From JAYZDP01 sp036337765 (GTDB lineage: Bacteria; Acidobacteriota; Thermoanaerobaculia; Multivoradales; Multivoraceae): a stretch of DNA of 64,000 nt. Made by a program: the position numbers and the translations under genes. The stretch is from contig JAYZDP010000168.1 in the NCBI GenBank assembly GCA_036337765.1, forward strand, positions 4,316-68,315, written 5' to 3'. The notes under the pieces are model-generated. The model worked only from the letters and a program-made list of their open reading frames with translations. It was not told where the DNA came from and did not search any database. Positions 53,764-62,686 of this stretch are shown piece after piece (the stretch's first letter is position 1; each line of letters starts with the position of its first letter).

Positions 53764-54846
53764 TCAAATGTTGAGAAAGAACTCTTGGATGTGCACGAAG
53801 TACTTGAGGTTGAACATCCAGCGGAGATACATCTTGATCGGCATGCTCATCATGATGAGCACCAGCGAGATGCCGATGTAGTAGCGCGACGGACCCATTT
53901 CGTCGTAGAAGCGTTTGAAGTACTTCGAGACCTTCGGCAGCATCACCGGCAGCACCAACATATAGAGGGCTACGAGAATCAGCCCCGGTGACTCGCGCAG
54001 GAGCCAATGTGACGGGTGACCGATACCGAGGAGTCGTATCCAGAAGAAATCGGCAACATCGACGTTGATCAGTGGCTCGACCTTCGCCAGGTCCCAGTAT
54101 TCGTAGGGACCGAAGAAGTTCCAGTTCGGACCGCGCAGGAAGGTGCCAATGACGATCAGCTGGATCCACAGGATGAGATAGCCGAAGTTGAAAAGCAGGA
54201 TTTCTGTCTTTCTCTCCTTGAATGTGAAGTAGCCGTTGCCCTTCTTATTCGTGTCGATATATGGAACCGCCATTAACCCCAGAATGATCAGGCTCGGCAA
54301 TACAACGCCGGCCATCCACGGGTCGAAGTAGACCAGCATCTCCTGCAGCCCCAGGAAGTACCACGGCGCCTTCGATGGATTCGGTGCAACCGACGTGTTC
54401 GCCGGCTCTTCCAGGGGTGCCATAAGCACGATCGACCACACCACCATCACGATGGTGAGGATCACCATGCAAATGAACTCGGAGAAGACCAGGTCCGGCC
54501 AGGTGAAGATGCGGTCCTGGGACTCGCTCTTTTCGAAGGTGGGCTCGCCCTCGGCAGCGAGGTCGTCGTTGGTGTGGGCCTTGTTCATGGCCAGCCAGAG
54601 AAAGTAGCCCACCAGAAAGACCATCATCACGATCGGAACGTTGTCCGCCTTGGTGACGATCAGTCGAAAATCCGGACTCGCCAGGCTGACCAAGAAGTAC
54701 CCCGTACCACCGATTAGCATGGCGACCCCGCCGGCCTTCGACCACAACTTCTTGGAGCGGAACATCAACCAGAAGGCAACCAGCGACAGGCTGAAGGACC
54801 ACTGCGGGGCCGACAGAAAGTTGACGAAATCGGCGAGGAACTGCAT
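53764..54846 (-). CDS. Cytochrome b C-terminal part (subunit IV-like)
   Basis: A 360-residue membrane protein of about eight helices corresponding to the C-terminal half of cytochrome b. APWYFLGLQEMLVYFDPW contains the Qo-site PEWY-like motif, here APWY. It is longer than b6f subunit IV (about 160 residues), with extra helices at both ends. Its ATG overlaps the end of the N-terminal subunit gene by one base. Confidence 0.87.
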   Translation of the reverse strand: MQFLADFVNFLSAPQWSFSLSLVAFWLMFRSKKLWSKAGGVAMLIGGTGYFLVSLASPDFRLIVTKADNVPIVMMVFLVGYFLWLAMNKAHTNDDLAAEGEPTFEKSESQDRIFTWPDLVFSEFICMVILTIVMVVWSIVLMAPLEEPANTSVAPNPSKAPWYFLGLQEMLVYFDPWMAGVVLPSLIILGLMAVPYIDTNKKGNGYFTFKERKTEILLFNFGYLILWIQLIVIGTFLRGPNWNFFGPYEYWDLAKVEPLINVDVADFFWIRLLGIGHPSHWLLRESPGLILVALYMLVLPVMLPKVSKYFKRFYDEMGPSRYYIGISLVLIMMSMPIKMYLRWMFNLKYFVHIQEFFLNI

Positions 54847-55625
54847 CAGACGGGCCCCGAGATTCCACCGTCCTTACGGACGCGCCAGAAGTGAACGGCC
54901 ATCAGGAACGCGGCGATGAGCGGGATGCCGACGCAGTGCAGCACGTAGAAGCGCAACAGCGTGGCACCACCGATGACTCGGCCGGCGATCAACCCGAACC
55001 GCGCATCGCTGCCGACGTGGACCAGGTTCTGCCCCCCCAACGTGAGAAAGGCGGCACCCGGACCCTCAGCGCCGAGTAGCGGCGTCGCACGGGCCATGTT
55101 CGAGCCGACGGTGATCGCCCAGATGGCGAGCTGATCCCAGGGAAGGAGGTAGCCGGTGAACGACAGCATCAGGGTCATCACTAGCAGCAGAACGCCTACG
55201 TTCCAGTTGAACTCGCGCGGAGGCTTGTACGAACCGGTCATGAAGACCCGGAACATGTGCAGCCACACAGCGATGACCATGGCGTGCGCACCCCACCGGT
55301 GCAGCTCGCGCATGATGCCGAAGGCGACCGCCTCGCGCAGGTCCACCATGTCGACGTAGGCGTACTCGATGGTCGGCCGGTAATAGAACATCAGCAGCAA
55401 CCCGGTGATGGTCTCGACCAGGAAGAGAAAGAAAGCCGTCCCTCCCATGCACCAGGTGTAGCTCATCCTGATACCCGACTTCTTCACCTTCACCGGGTGA
55501 AGATGCAGCACCACGTTGCCCAGCATCGCCAGGGCTCGCTTGCGGTTGTCGGTAGGGATCCCGACCCGGAAGATCGACTTCCAGACCTGAGACTTGACGA
55601 TCGCCTTCTGCAGGAAATTCAGCAT
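54846..55625 (-). CDS. Cytochrome b N-terminal part (b6-like)
   Basis: A 259-residue protein with four main helices that holds the two b hemes. Paired heme His are in ELHRWGAHAMVIAVWLHMF and in LHCVGIPLIAAFLMAVHFW. WMGGTAFFLFLVETITG and the DLREAVAFG segment are typical of b6. Together with the next gene it makes the quinol-oxidising core. Confidence 0.92.
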   Translation of the reverse strand: MLNFLQKAIVKSQVWKSIFRVGIPTDNRKRALAMLGNVVLHLHPVKVKKSGIRMSYTWCMGGTAFFLFLVETITGLLLMFYYRPTIEYAYVDMVDLREAVAFGIMRELHRWGAHAMVIAVWLHMFRVFMTGSYKPPREFNWNVGVLLLVMTLMLSFTGYLLPWDQLAIWAITVGSNMARATPLLGAEGPGAAFLTLGGQNLVHVGSDARFGLIAGRVIGGATLLRFYVLHCVGIPLIAAFLMAVHFWRVRKDGGISGPV

Positions 55626-55646
55626 GCTCGCCCCGATCTCGCGCCG

Positions 55647-56177
55647 TTACAGCTGAACGAAAGAGGCTGGGTCGTTCCACTGACCCGCCTCGTGAAGGAA
55701 CTTCTGAACCAAGTCGATGACCACCTGGCCGTCGGTTGGATCGATCGAAATGGCGGCTCTCTCGAGCGGCCGCGGCGTCGGCCCCTCGAAGTTGACGCCG
55801 GTCTTGTAGTACCCGCTGCCGTGGCAGGGGCACTTAAACTTGTTCTGCTCGGCGAGCCAGTTCGGCGGGCAGCCGAGGTGAGTACAGATGGCGATCAGCG
55901 CGTAGAGCTGGCCACCTTCGTTAATCACCCAGATACCGCGGGTCTCCTTGAAGCGCTCGTCGACCATGCCCTCCGTGAAGTCCTCGGGCGGCCCGACCTT
56001 GAAGCGCGTGGGAGGCTCGAAGAGCACGTTGGGGAACATGAAGCGTCCCCATGCCGTCAGGCAGCCGCCCATGGCGGCCGAAAAGCCGACCCAGCCCACC
56101 GCTGCCCAGGAGAAGAAGCCGCGCCGGGTAAAGCCCTTGAGCCCGCCGCTCGACGCACCTGAATCTTGTTCAGCCAT
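55647..56177 (-). CDS. Rieske iron-sulfur protein
   Basis: A 176-residue 2Fe-2S protein. The cluster ligands are in CTHLGCPPNW and CPCHGSGY. A twin-arginine-like signal (TRRGFFSWAAVGWVG) anchors it and suggests Tat export. It is the first of the bc genes and takes electrons from quinol to the cytochrome c partner. Confidence 0.94.
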   Translation of the reverse strand: MAEQDSGASSGGLKGFTRRGFFSWAAVGWVGFSAAMGGCLTAWGRFMFPNVLFEPPTRFKVGPPEDFTEGMVDERFKETRGIWVINEGGQLYALIAICTHLGCPPNWLAEQNKFKCPCHGSGYYKTGVNFEGPTPRPLERAAISIDPTDGQVVIDLVQKFLHEAGQWNDPASFVQL

Positions 56178-56309
56178 CTGCCGTTTCCTCGTCTGGTTTG
56201 GGACTGGGCGTCCCCGGGATCGCGCGTATGGTTTCGAATCGCCAGAGGGGTGTCAACCCCGATGCCGACGCCCTCGAAGCGCCCTGTTTCGACGGTTCTG
56301 TAGCTTGCT

Positions 56310-57221
56310 CTATCCTTCCGACCGCAGGGCCCTTCGGGCCTTGATTGCCGCCTGTCTAACCTTCAGGCTGGGGTCCTCCTCGGCGAGCACAGAGACCAGC
56401 TCGAGTTTCCCGGACTGCTCCAGCCTCACCAGCGCGCGTAGCGCGCCGATCATCGCCTCTTCCTGCTGCAGGGGAGTGATCTCGGGCACCTGGGACAGGA
56501 AGCGGCGATCGAGCATCTGCTCGAGGACCTCAACCCCCTCGTCGCGCCCGAGTTCTGAGAGGGCCAACGCCGCGTTCCAACGCACGTCCGCCACCGGGTC
56601 TTCGACCAGCACCGCCAGCGAGTCCGCAACCTGTGGCTCGTCAAACCCACCTAACGCATACGCTGCGGTCTTGCGAATGCCGGCGTCGCTGTCTGCGATA
56701 CCGGCCTGAACCGCGGCGAGGCCGCGTCGGTCTCCGATCGAACCGAGCGACATCAGCGCATAGATCCGAGTCTGGGAATCTTCGCCGCCGGCCGCGTCGA
56801 TGAGTAGCGGTACGGCCTCGCGATCCTCGATGTGGCCCAGAACCAGGGCGAGATAGCGGCGTACCCAGATGTCCTCGGTGCGCTCGAACAGGCGGCGCAG
56901 CTCGACCTCGCCACCCGGCTCCTCGTTCAGCGCCTCCGGATCGGCGCTGAGAATCTTCGACAACTCGTAGGCCGCCTGCTTGCGGCGGTGCGCGAAGAAG
57001 GAGCGATTGTCGCGCAGGTCGTTCAGGTAGTCGCCTACCGACTGGCGATCGTAGGCGACCCAGCCGAAGAGGACGAACACCCCCACGCACATGATGACCA
57101 CCAATAGAGGGACCACGAACAGCCCGACGATCTGGCGCACCCCGCTCGCAGAAGCTGGCTCGCGCGGTGAGGGAACGCCCGGGTCCGGCGACGGACCCGC
57201 AGCGGTAGCTTCCTCGGACAT
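56310..57221 (-). CDS. Membrane-anchored HEAT-repeat protein
   Basis: A 303-residue protein with a Pro/Ser-rich start, one membrane helix (IVGLFVVPLLVVIMCVGVF) and about five HEAT-type repeats from residue 110 on (for example RRYLALVLGHIEDREAVPLL and VRWNAALALSELGRDEGVEVLEQ). No enzyme motif is seen. It is first in the respiratory block, 133 bp upstream of the Rieske gene, and may help assembly of the complex; this role is inference. Confidence 0.75.
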   Translation of the reverse strand: MSEEATAAGPSPDPGVPSPREPASASGVRQIVGLFVVPLLVVIMCVGVFVLFGWVAYDRQSVGDYLNDLRDNRSFFAHRRKQAAYELSKILSADPEALNEEPGGEVELRRLFERTEDIWVRRYLALVLGHIEDREAVPLLIDAAGGEDSQTRIYALMSLGSIGDRRGLAAVQAGIADSDAGIRKTAAYALGGFDEPQVADSLAVLVEDPVADVRWNAALALSELGRDEGVEVLEQMLDRRFLSQVPEITPLQQEEAMIGALRALVRLEQSGKLELVSVLAEEDPSLKVRQAAIKARRALRSEG

Positions 57222-57308
57222 AAGCGACGATCTTCCGTAAAAGACGACTGGCGTCAGGCAACCCCGTCAACGGACGGACGTCGCTGTGCCAGCGCTATAC
57301 AGTACCCG

Positions 57309-57328
57309 CTTGTGAAAAATTTCACAAG
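57309..57328 (-). promoter_or_regulatory. CRP/FNR-type palindrome upstream of the respiratory block
   Basis: CTTGTGAAA and TTTCACAAG are perfect 9-bp arms with two bases between. Inside is TGTGA-N6-TCACA, the CRP consensus. It lies about 90 bases upstream of the HEAT protein start and is AT-rich against a GC-rich background. Confidence 0.65.
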
Positions 57329-57375
57329 TGGAACGGTGCCGAATGGAGACACCTCGACACTAGTCGACCTGGGGT

Positions 57376-57491
57376 TCCGGGCCTGCGCGGCGAGCGCCCC
57401 CCGGAGGGAAGGAATACTAGCGGGGGGCGTGGCATGAGCGCGCTCCGACCTCGACCCCGCCTCACAGCCATGGCCACCGCGCCACCCGCTA
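57376..57491 (-). repeat. Stop-codon palindrome repeat, copy 4, diverged, with distal extension
   Basis: The core is 57418-57491. The arms, TAGCGGGGGGCGTGGCA and its partner ending CCACCCGCTA, have several mismatches. The first triplet on the minus strand is the TAG stop of the YkvA-type gene. The distal part keeps CCTCCGGGGGGCGCTCGCC and GCAGGCCCGGA, close to copy 2. Confidence 0.85.
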
Positions 57492-57995
57492 GTGCGTCGG
57501 GCCTCCGACTCGCAATCCCCAGCGCGTCAGGACCCGGGCTAGCCGGCCCTGCAGGCGGCTTGAGAGCAGCGAGTCCGCGGCTCGGGCTGCGTCGGCAAGC
57601 ACCTCCTGAAAACGGCGCGATCCGCTCCAATGCCGGGTCACCACGTCCTCCATGTCTTCGGTCAGCACGTGACTCACGACGGTCGCCGCGATCACGACGT
57701 CATCGAGAAATCCACCAAAGCCGAGCAGCGCCTCGGGAAGGAGGTCCACAGGCAACACGAAGTAGGCCAGCGCACCACCAATCAGTGCCCGCGTCGACTG
57801 CGGCACCTCACGATCGAAAAACATCCGCACCAGCAGGATGAACAGGTCTGGCGCCGCGAGCAGGGCCTCCGAGGCACGGTCGCCGACGCGGCGAGACAGG
57901 CTCACCTCCATCCGGTCCCGCAGCCGATCGTAGAAAACCAACAACCGCTCGGAATCGAGATCCTCTCCGTCGATCGTCGCCGTTTCGTCGCTCAT
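57489..57995 (-). CDS. YkvA family (DUF1232) protein
   Basis: A 168-residue protein. The core YFVLPVDLLPEALLGFGGFLDDVVIAATVV is the DUF1232 signature. The start at 57995 (MSDETATID) is chosen because the longer frame runs into the epimerase gene; it overlaps that gene's stop by four bases. The role of YkvA proteins is not known. The stop is the first triplet of palindrome copy 4. Confidence 0.83.
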   Translation of the reverse strand: MSDETATIDGEDLDSERLLVFYDRLRDRMEVSLSRRVGDRASEALLAAPDLFILLVRMFFDREVPQSTRALIGGALAYFVLPVDLLPEALLGFGGFLDDVVIAATVVSHVLTEDMEDVVTRHWSGSRRFQEVLADAARAADSLLSSRLQGRLARVLTRWGLRVGGPTH

Positions 57996-58954
57996 CTTGG
58001 AATCCGATCCCGCCAGTGCTCGAGTAGATCCTCCAGCGTCTGCTGGAGCGGAATGCCAGGCACCCAACCCGTGGCGTCGCGGAACTTGCTCGCGTCACCG
58101 ATCAGGATCTCGACATCGGAGGGTCGCATGCGTTCGGGATCCGTCTCGATCTCGACTGCGACCTCCGACAGACCCAGCAGTGTATCGAGGAGCTCCCTGA
58201 TGGAGACACCGCGCCCGGACGCGAGGTTGTAGACCTCACCCGGCTCGCCGAGGGTCGCGGCGAGGTAGTAGCCCCTGGCAATGTCGCGGACGTCGGTGAA
58301 GTCGCGAATGGCATCGAGGTTGCCAACGCGCAGCACCGGCTCACAGCGCCCCGCCTCGACCAGCGCAATCTGGCGGGCAAAGTTGGAGGCTACGAACACA
58401 TCGCCCCGACGCGGCCCAGTGTGATTGAAGGCACGCGTGCGCACGATGTGCAGGCCGTAGCTCTTCTCGTACTGGTAGCCGAGATAGTCCTGGGCGACCT
58501 TCGAGACCGCGTAGGGTGACAGCGGCCGCAGCGGGTTCGACTCGGTGATCGGGATCTCGTCGCGGTTCACCAGACCGTATTCCTCGCTGGACCCGGCAAT
58601 CTGGATCGCCGGGTCGATGCCGAGGCTGCGCACCGCCTCGAAGAGGTAGGTCTGACCGATGATGTTGGTGGTCAGGGTCTCCGCCGGACCGGTCCAACTC
58701 GCCGGGACGTAGCTCTGCGCAGCAAGATGGAAGATGATGTCGGGCCGCAGCTTGTCGAGTGTGCGGTGCATCGAGGTGTAGTCGCGCAGATCCGTCTCGA
58801 GCAGCGTCACGCGCTCTCGAAAGCTCCTGACGTTGCCCATCGGCGAGCGCCATCGGAACGTTCCCGCCACCTCCAGCTCGGGATGCTCCGCAAGCAGAAA
58901 CTCGGCCAGGTGCGAGCCAGCGAAGCCCGTGATGCCGGTGATCAGCGCCCTCAT
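57992..58954 (-). CDS. NAD-dependent epimerase/dehydratase, GDP-mannose 4,6-dehydratase/Rmd-like
   Basis: A 320-residue short-chain sugar dehydratase or reductase. The dinucleotide loop is ITGITGFAGSHL, the substrate loop SSEEYG, and the catalytic Tyr and Lys are in YAVSKVAQDYL. FNHTGPRRGDVFV is typical of the GDP-mannose branch. It lies with an rmlD-like gene just before lptD, which suggests deoxyhexose for LPS or another surface sugar. Confidence 0.85.
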   Translation of the reverse strand: MRALITGITGFAGSHLAEFLLAEHPELEVAGTFRWRSPMGNVRSFRERVTLLETDLRDYTSMHRTLDKLRPDIIFHLAAQSYVPASWTGPAETLTTNIIGQTYLFEAVRSLGIDPAIQIAGSSEEYGLVNRDEIPITESNPLRPLSPYAVSKVAQDYLGYQYEKSYGLHIVRTRAFNHTGPRRGDVFVASNFARQIALVEAGRCEPVLRVGNLDAIRDFTDVRDIARGYYLAATLGEPGEVYNLASGRGVSIRELLDTLLGLSEVAVEIETDPERMRPSDVEILIGDASKFRDATGWVPGIPLQQTLEDLLEHWRDRIPR

Positions 58955-59808
58955 TCCCCAGCTCCTACTGCTCCGAGACGGGTAAGACAATCGTCGAGGC
59001 CATCGCGCCAGTCTTCCACGCTTCTAGCAACGCGCAACTCGAAGCGGCTCACGTCGAGAACCGAGTACGCAGGCCGGGTCGCCGGGCGGGGAAAGGCAGC
59101 GGAGTCGACCGGCATGATCAAGCGCGCCGATCCCACCGCTGCCGCGATCGCCCGAGCGAAACCGAACCAGGTCACTGGCGCGCGGTTTCGATAGTGGACA
59201 AGACCCGCCGAGCCGGCTGCAGCCAGATCGACGAGACCCCTCGCCAGAAACGGTGCGTAGGTCGGACAGCCCTGCTGGTCATCGACGATCCGCGGGTCCT
59301 CGACTGCCTCGAGAAGACCGAGCACGGTCTGGACGAAGCTCGCCCTGGTGCTGCCAAAGATCCAGCTGGAACGCACTACGAGCGACCGCGGGTCGGCCAG
59401 CGCCGCCGCCTCACCGGCGAGCTTGGTCGTGCCGTAAACAGATTGCGGCGCGGGGGGATCTTCCTCGCGGTAGGGCACCTGCGCCCTGCCGTCGAAGACA
59501 TAGTCGGTCGAGACGTGCACTACCCGCGCGGCGGCGGCCCGCGCCGCTGCGACGACATTCACCACCCCCCCGTGATTGACGCGTCGAGCGTCGTCCGGCC
59601 GAGACTCGCAGCCATCCACCCCCGTGAAGGCCGCACAGTTGAAGACGATCTCCGGCGCGAGCGCGATCACGCCGTCCACAAGCTTCGATCGGTCGGTGAT
59701 GTCGAGATCGTCCCGAACGGCACCGACAACCTCGAACCCCCGAGAGCTCAGCTCGGCGAGCAGAGCACCGCCCACGAGACCGCCGGCACCCAGAACCAGG
59801 GATCTCAT
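58951..59808 (-). CDS. rmlD: dTDP-4-dehydrorhamnose reductase
   Basis: A 285-residue reductase that makes dTDP-L-rhamnose. It shows VLGAGGLVGGAL, STDYVFDG, the catalytic YGTTKLAGE and VRSSWIFG, all standard for RmlD. Its stop overlaps the epimerase start (ATGA). The other rml genes are not in the window. Confidence 0.9.
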   Translation of the reverse strand: MRSLVLGAGGLVGGALLAELSSRGFEVVGAVRDDLDITDRSKLVDGVIALAPEIVFNCAAFTGVDGCESRPDDARRVNHGGVVNVVAAARAAAARVVHVSTDYVFDGRAQVPYREEDPPAPQSVYGTTKLAGEAAALADPRSLVVRSSWIFGSTRASFVQTVLGLLEAVEDPRIVDDQQGCPTYAPFLARGLVDLAAAGSAGLVHYRNRAPVTWFGFARAIAAAVGSARLIMPVDSAAFPRPATRPAYSVLDVSRFELRVARSVEDWRDGLDDCLTRLGAVGAGE

Positions 59809-59816
59809 CCGCCAGC

Positions 59817-62183
59817 CTAAAGCGACTCGTGCTGGCCGCCGGTCAGGTCGAGGAAGGTGCCAACGTTCTTCAAGGTCAGAGAGAAACGGAACACGTTGTT
59901 CTTCTCCGGCGACGACAACCGGCCCCACTCCGAGAACTCGAAGGTCATGGTGTAGCAGCCGGCCGTGTACTCGAGCAGATGACGCTGCTGCTGCATGAAC
60001 TTCTCGTTGGCGTCGTACGTCACCGCCGTTAGGTAGACCAGTTTGTCGCGCATCAGCTCGAACTCGGTGGCGACGCGAAACTGGTTGGTCCGGGTGAAGT
60101 CGAGCTCTGGATCGAGGCGAGTCGACCAGCGCAGACCTACGTTGTGGCGTCCCAGTCCGAAAGTGCCAGAGGTCGATGTCGAAGAGATTCCCCCGAACAG
60201 TGTGTCGTACCTGATCTGCTGGCGAAGGCTGGTGCGTTCGCTGGGCTGGTAGCGCAACTCGAGGTCGAGAGGACCGTTCTGGCTCGAACGGGTGGAGTCG
60301 CGCGAACGCTGCAAAGGAACGTCGTCATCGAGCGAGACGAGTCGCGAGACCTCGAGCGACAGGATCTCGCGCGCACCACCTTCGTCCTCGTCCAACGGCT
60401 TGGCGAGCAGCCGGTTGATGATCCCGTACTGACCGATGTTGGCGCCGCGGATAATGTCGATCTCGTCGAAACGGACGATGCGGTTGGTCTCGTCGTAGTC
60501 CTCGATGAACGCATAGGCGAAGCGCGGCTCGACGATGTGCTTGTACTTGCCCCACTTGCGTCCGCCCTCGTAGATGCGCGAGATCGAGGGGCCGACGACC
60601 TCCAACCTCACGTTCGGCAGCAGCCGGTCAAGAGCCTCACCCCGAAAGAACTGGTCGTTGCCCTCGTCCTCGGGGGTCGTCTCGCCTTTAAGCTTGTTGC
60701 TCTCGCCCCACCAGGTGAAGTTAGCTCCGACGTCAAGCGAGATAGAGAGCCACGGGAAAGCGCGCAGCGGCAGCGTCAAGACGGGCGCCAGGTTGACGCG
60801 CGGGTAGGTGATGTCGAACTGGTCGCCGCGCTCCGCCGACAGGTAGTGCACCGCGCTCGCCAGGCCGAAGTAGAGCGGCGTCGAGCCCAGCTGCGTCGCG
60901 CGCATGGAGTACTCGAGCTCCGGAAGCTGACGCAGGATGACCTTGGTGTCCTGGCGGAAGATCGCCTCGCGCTGGTCCTTGATCAAGTTCAGCGAGTTCC
61001 GGCCCCAGTTCTTCGACAGGAACGCGTACGAGGCGATCTGACGCCGACTGTTGTGCCGGATCTCGCGCTCGAAATCGCGGTAATAGTCGAAGTCGGAGGC
61101 GTCCTCGTACGACGCTGCGCCGCGGAAGCCGAATGGCAGGTCCTTCGACTCGTGAGACAGGCTCCTACGCCAGCGGGTGGTGTTGGTGCGCGGGTCGTCG
61201 ATCCAGCTCCCCTCGAACAGGCCGAAGGTCCCCTCGGTGGGCTGGTAGCGGATCTGGGCGCCGTAGGCATCGAAGCCGGCATCGGAGTACTCGTAGTGCA
61301 GCGTCGCGTCGAAGCTGTCGCCGATCGCCTGGTAGTAGGCCATCCCCAGGGTCGAGCCGCGGGTGCCCGAGAAGCCGGGCTTCGGAATCAAGAGCCCCGA
61401 GCTACGCGACGGCTTCACCGGCCAAACCATGTACGGCCAGTAGAAGATCGGCGCCTTCTTCAGCCGCATGGTCGTGCCGCGCGTGCGGGCGTAGCCGTCG
61501 ATCACCACCTTGGTCTTCTTGGTGTGAAAGCTCCAAGGTGGCACCTCGGCCTCACACGAGCTGAACGATCCGCGCAAGACCGTGTAATGCCGCGCGCCGG
61601 TCTTGATGATCTCCTCGCCGGCAAAGAAATAGTCGCTCGCCACGTAACCCTTGGCCTGCGTCAGGCTGCCGGTCTTCTCGTCGAGATTGAACGACATCGT
61701 GGCGCCGGTCAGCCGAGTCGGGCCCTGGTCGAGCACGATGTTGCCAAGCGCCGTGACCATCTTGGTCTCCTGATCGATCTCGGCACGCTCGGCGCGGATC
61801 GAAATATCTTCGAACTCGAACTCCACTCTGCCGACGAGAACATAGAGACTGCCCTCGAGCGCGAGCTCCTCCGCGAGCGCAACGCCCGTGCCACCCCCCG
61901 ACTCCTCGGTGAAGGCAATCTCGAAGCGCAGCCGGTCCTCGGGTGTCGGGCCCTCTTCACGCGCCATCAACAGGCGCTGATTGTCGGTCGGGAACGGATC
62001 CTCCTCGGTCTCGGGATCCTGGCCTTCGTCCGGCTCGGCCTCCGCAGCCGGGTCCGGCTCTTGCGCGAGTGTGGCGCCTGCCGTGGGACCGCCAGCCGCT
62101 AGAATCCACAGGGTAGCGATCGCGATCAGCAAGATCAGCAGGCTGCGGGCGGGACCCGAGATCACGCATTCTTGGCTCGACAA
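59817..62183 (-). CDS. lptD: LPS-assembly outer-membrane protein LptD
   Basis: Inserts LPS into the outer membrane. It has 788 residues: a signal segment (LLILLIAIATLWIL), an acidic linker, an LptA-like N-terminal domain at about 105-205 (VEFEFEDISIRAERAEID, LTGATMSFNLDEKTG), and a large beta-barrel part. FYWPYMVWPVKPSRSSGLLIP is the usual join between the two. Cys are few (one at CEAEV, one near the end), so the disulfide pattern of E. coli is not kept. It shows that the organism is a diderm with LPS transport. Confidence 0.88.
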   Translation of the reverse strand: MSSQECVISGPARSLLILLIAIATLWILAAGGPTAGATLAQEPDPAAEAEPDEGQDPETEEDPFPTDNQRLLMAREEGPTPEDRLRFEIAFTEESGGGTGVALAEELALEGSLYVLVGRVEFEFEDISIRAERAEIDQETKMVTALGNIVLDQGPTRLTGATMSFNLDEKTGSLTQAKGYVASDYFFAGEEIIKTGARHYTVLRGSFSSCEAEVPPWSFHTKKTKVVIDGYARTRGTTMRLKKAPIFYWPYMVWPVKPSRSSGLLIPKPGFSGTRGSTLGMAYYQAIGDSFDATLHYEYSDAGFDAYGAQIRYQPTEGTFGLFEGSWIDDPRTNTTRWRRSLSHESKDLPFGFRGAASYEDASDFDYYRDFEREIRHNSRRQIASYAFLSKNWGRNSLNLIKDQREAIFRQDTKVILRQLPELEYSMRATQLGSTPLYFGLASAVHYLSAERGDQFDITYPRVNLAPVLTLPLRAFPWLSISLDVGANFTWWGESNKLKGETTPEDEGNDQFFRGEALDRLLPNVRLEVVGPSISRIYEGGRKWGKYKHIVEPRFAYAFIEDYDETNRIVRFDEIDIIRGANIGQYGIINRLLAKPLDEDEGGAREILSLEVSRLVSLDDDVPLQRSRDSTRSSQNGPLDLELRYQPSERTSLRQQIRYDTLFGGISSTSTSGTFGLGRHNVGLRWSTRLDPELDFTRTNQFRVATEFELMRDKLVYLTAVTYDANEKFMQQQRHLLEYTAGCYTMTFEFSEWGRLSSPEKNNVFRFSLTLKNVGTFLDLTGGQHESL

Positions 62184-62266
62184 TCGTCTACCTCGGGCCT
62201 CTCTTCCCAGCTTCTGAGGCCGCGCATAGCATAGCCGAAGGGCGCAGCCCGAACCGCCGCAACGAC

Positions 62267-62686
62267 ATGACCAGATACCTCGGAATCGACTTCGGCGAAC
62301 GCCGCGTAGGGATTGCGATCTCCGACGACGAGGGCCGCCTCTCCGTACCCTTCGACACCCTCGAACGGGCGAGTGATCGGCAAATCGTCGGTGTCATCCG
62401 TCAGCTGGCCGACGAGGAGGGGATCGGCGGTCTTGTCGTCGGTGAGCCGAGGACGCTCGACGGTGAGGCCGGCGACGCGGCCAAGCGTGTGCGCAGCTTC
62501 GCGGCCAAGCTCGAGGAGGGCACGGGCATCCAGGTGCGGTTCATCGACGAGGCACTCACCACCGTCGAAGCCGAGTCCCGCCTGCGCGAAGCAGGCGTAC
62601 CGCGACGCCGGATGGCCAAGAAACGTGACGCCCTGGCCGCCCAAATCCTGCTGCAAGAGTGGCTCGATCAAGAGGCGTCTCGATGA
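62267..62686 (+). CDS. ruvX: YqgF/RuvX RNase H-fold nuclease
   Basis: A 139-residue protein. It reads LGIDFGERRVGIAISDD, IGGLVVGEPRTLDG and FIDEALTTVEAE, the three conserved blocks with the acidic active site. Family members process pre-16S rRNA; a Holliday-junction role was proposed from structure. The stop overlaps the mltG start (ATGA). Confidence 0.92.
   Translation: MTRYLGIDFGERRVGIAISDDEGRLSVPFDTLERASDRQIVGVIRQLADEEGIGGLVVGEPRTLDGEAGDAAKRVRSFAAKLEEGTGIQVRFIDEALTTVEAESRLREAGVPRRRMAKKRDALAAQILLQEWLDQEASR

Noticed and set aside
60144..62102. A 652-codon open frame on the plus strand opposite lptD
   Set aside because: It is antisense to a well-supported lptD. Its translation is low-complexity, rich in Arg, Val and Leu, with no recognisable domain. 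Long antisense frames are common in GC-rich DNA.
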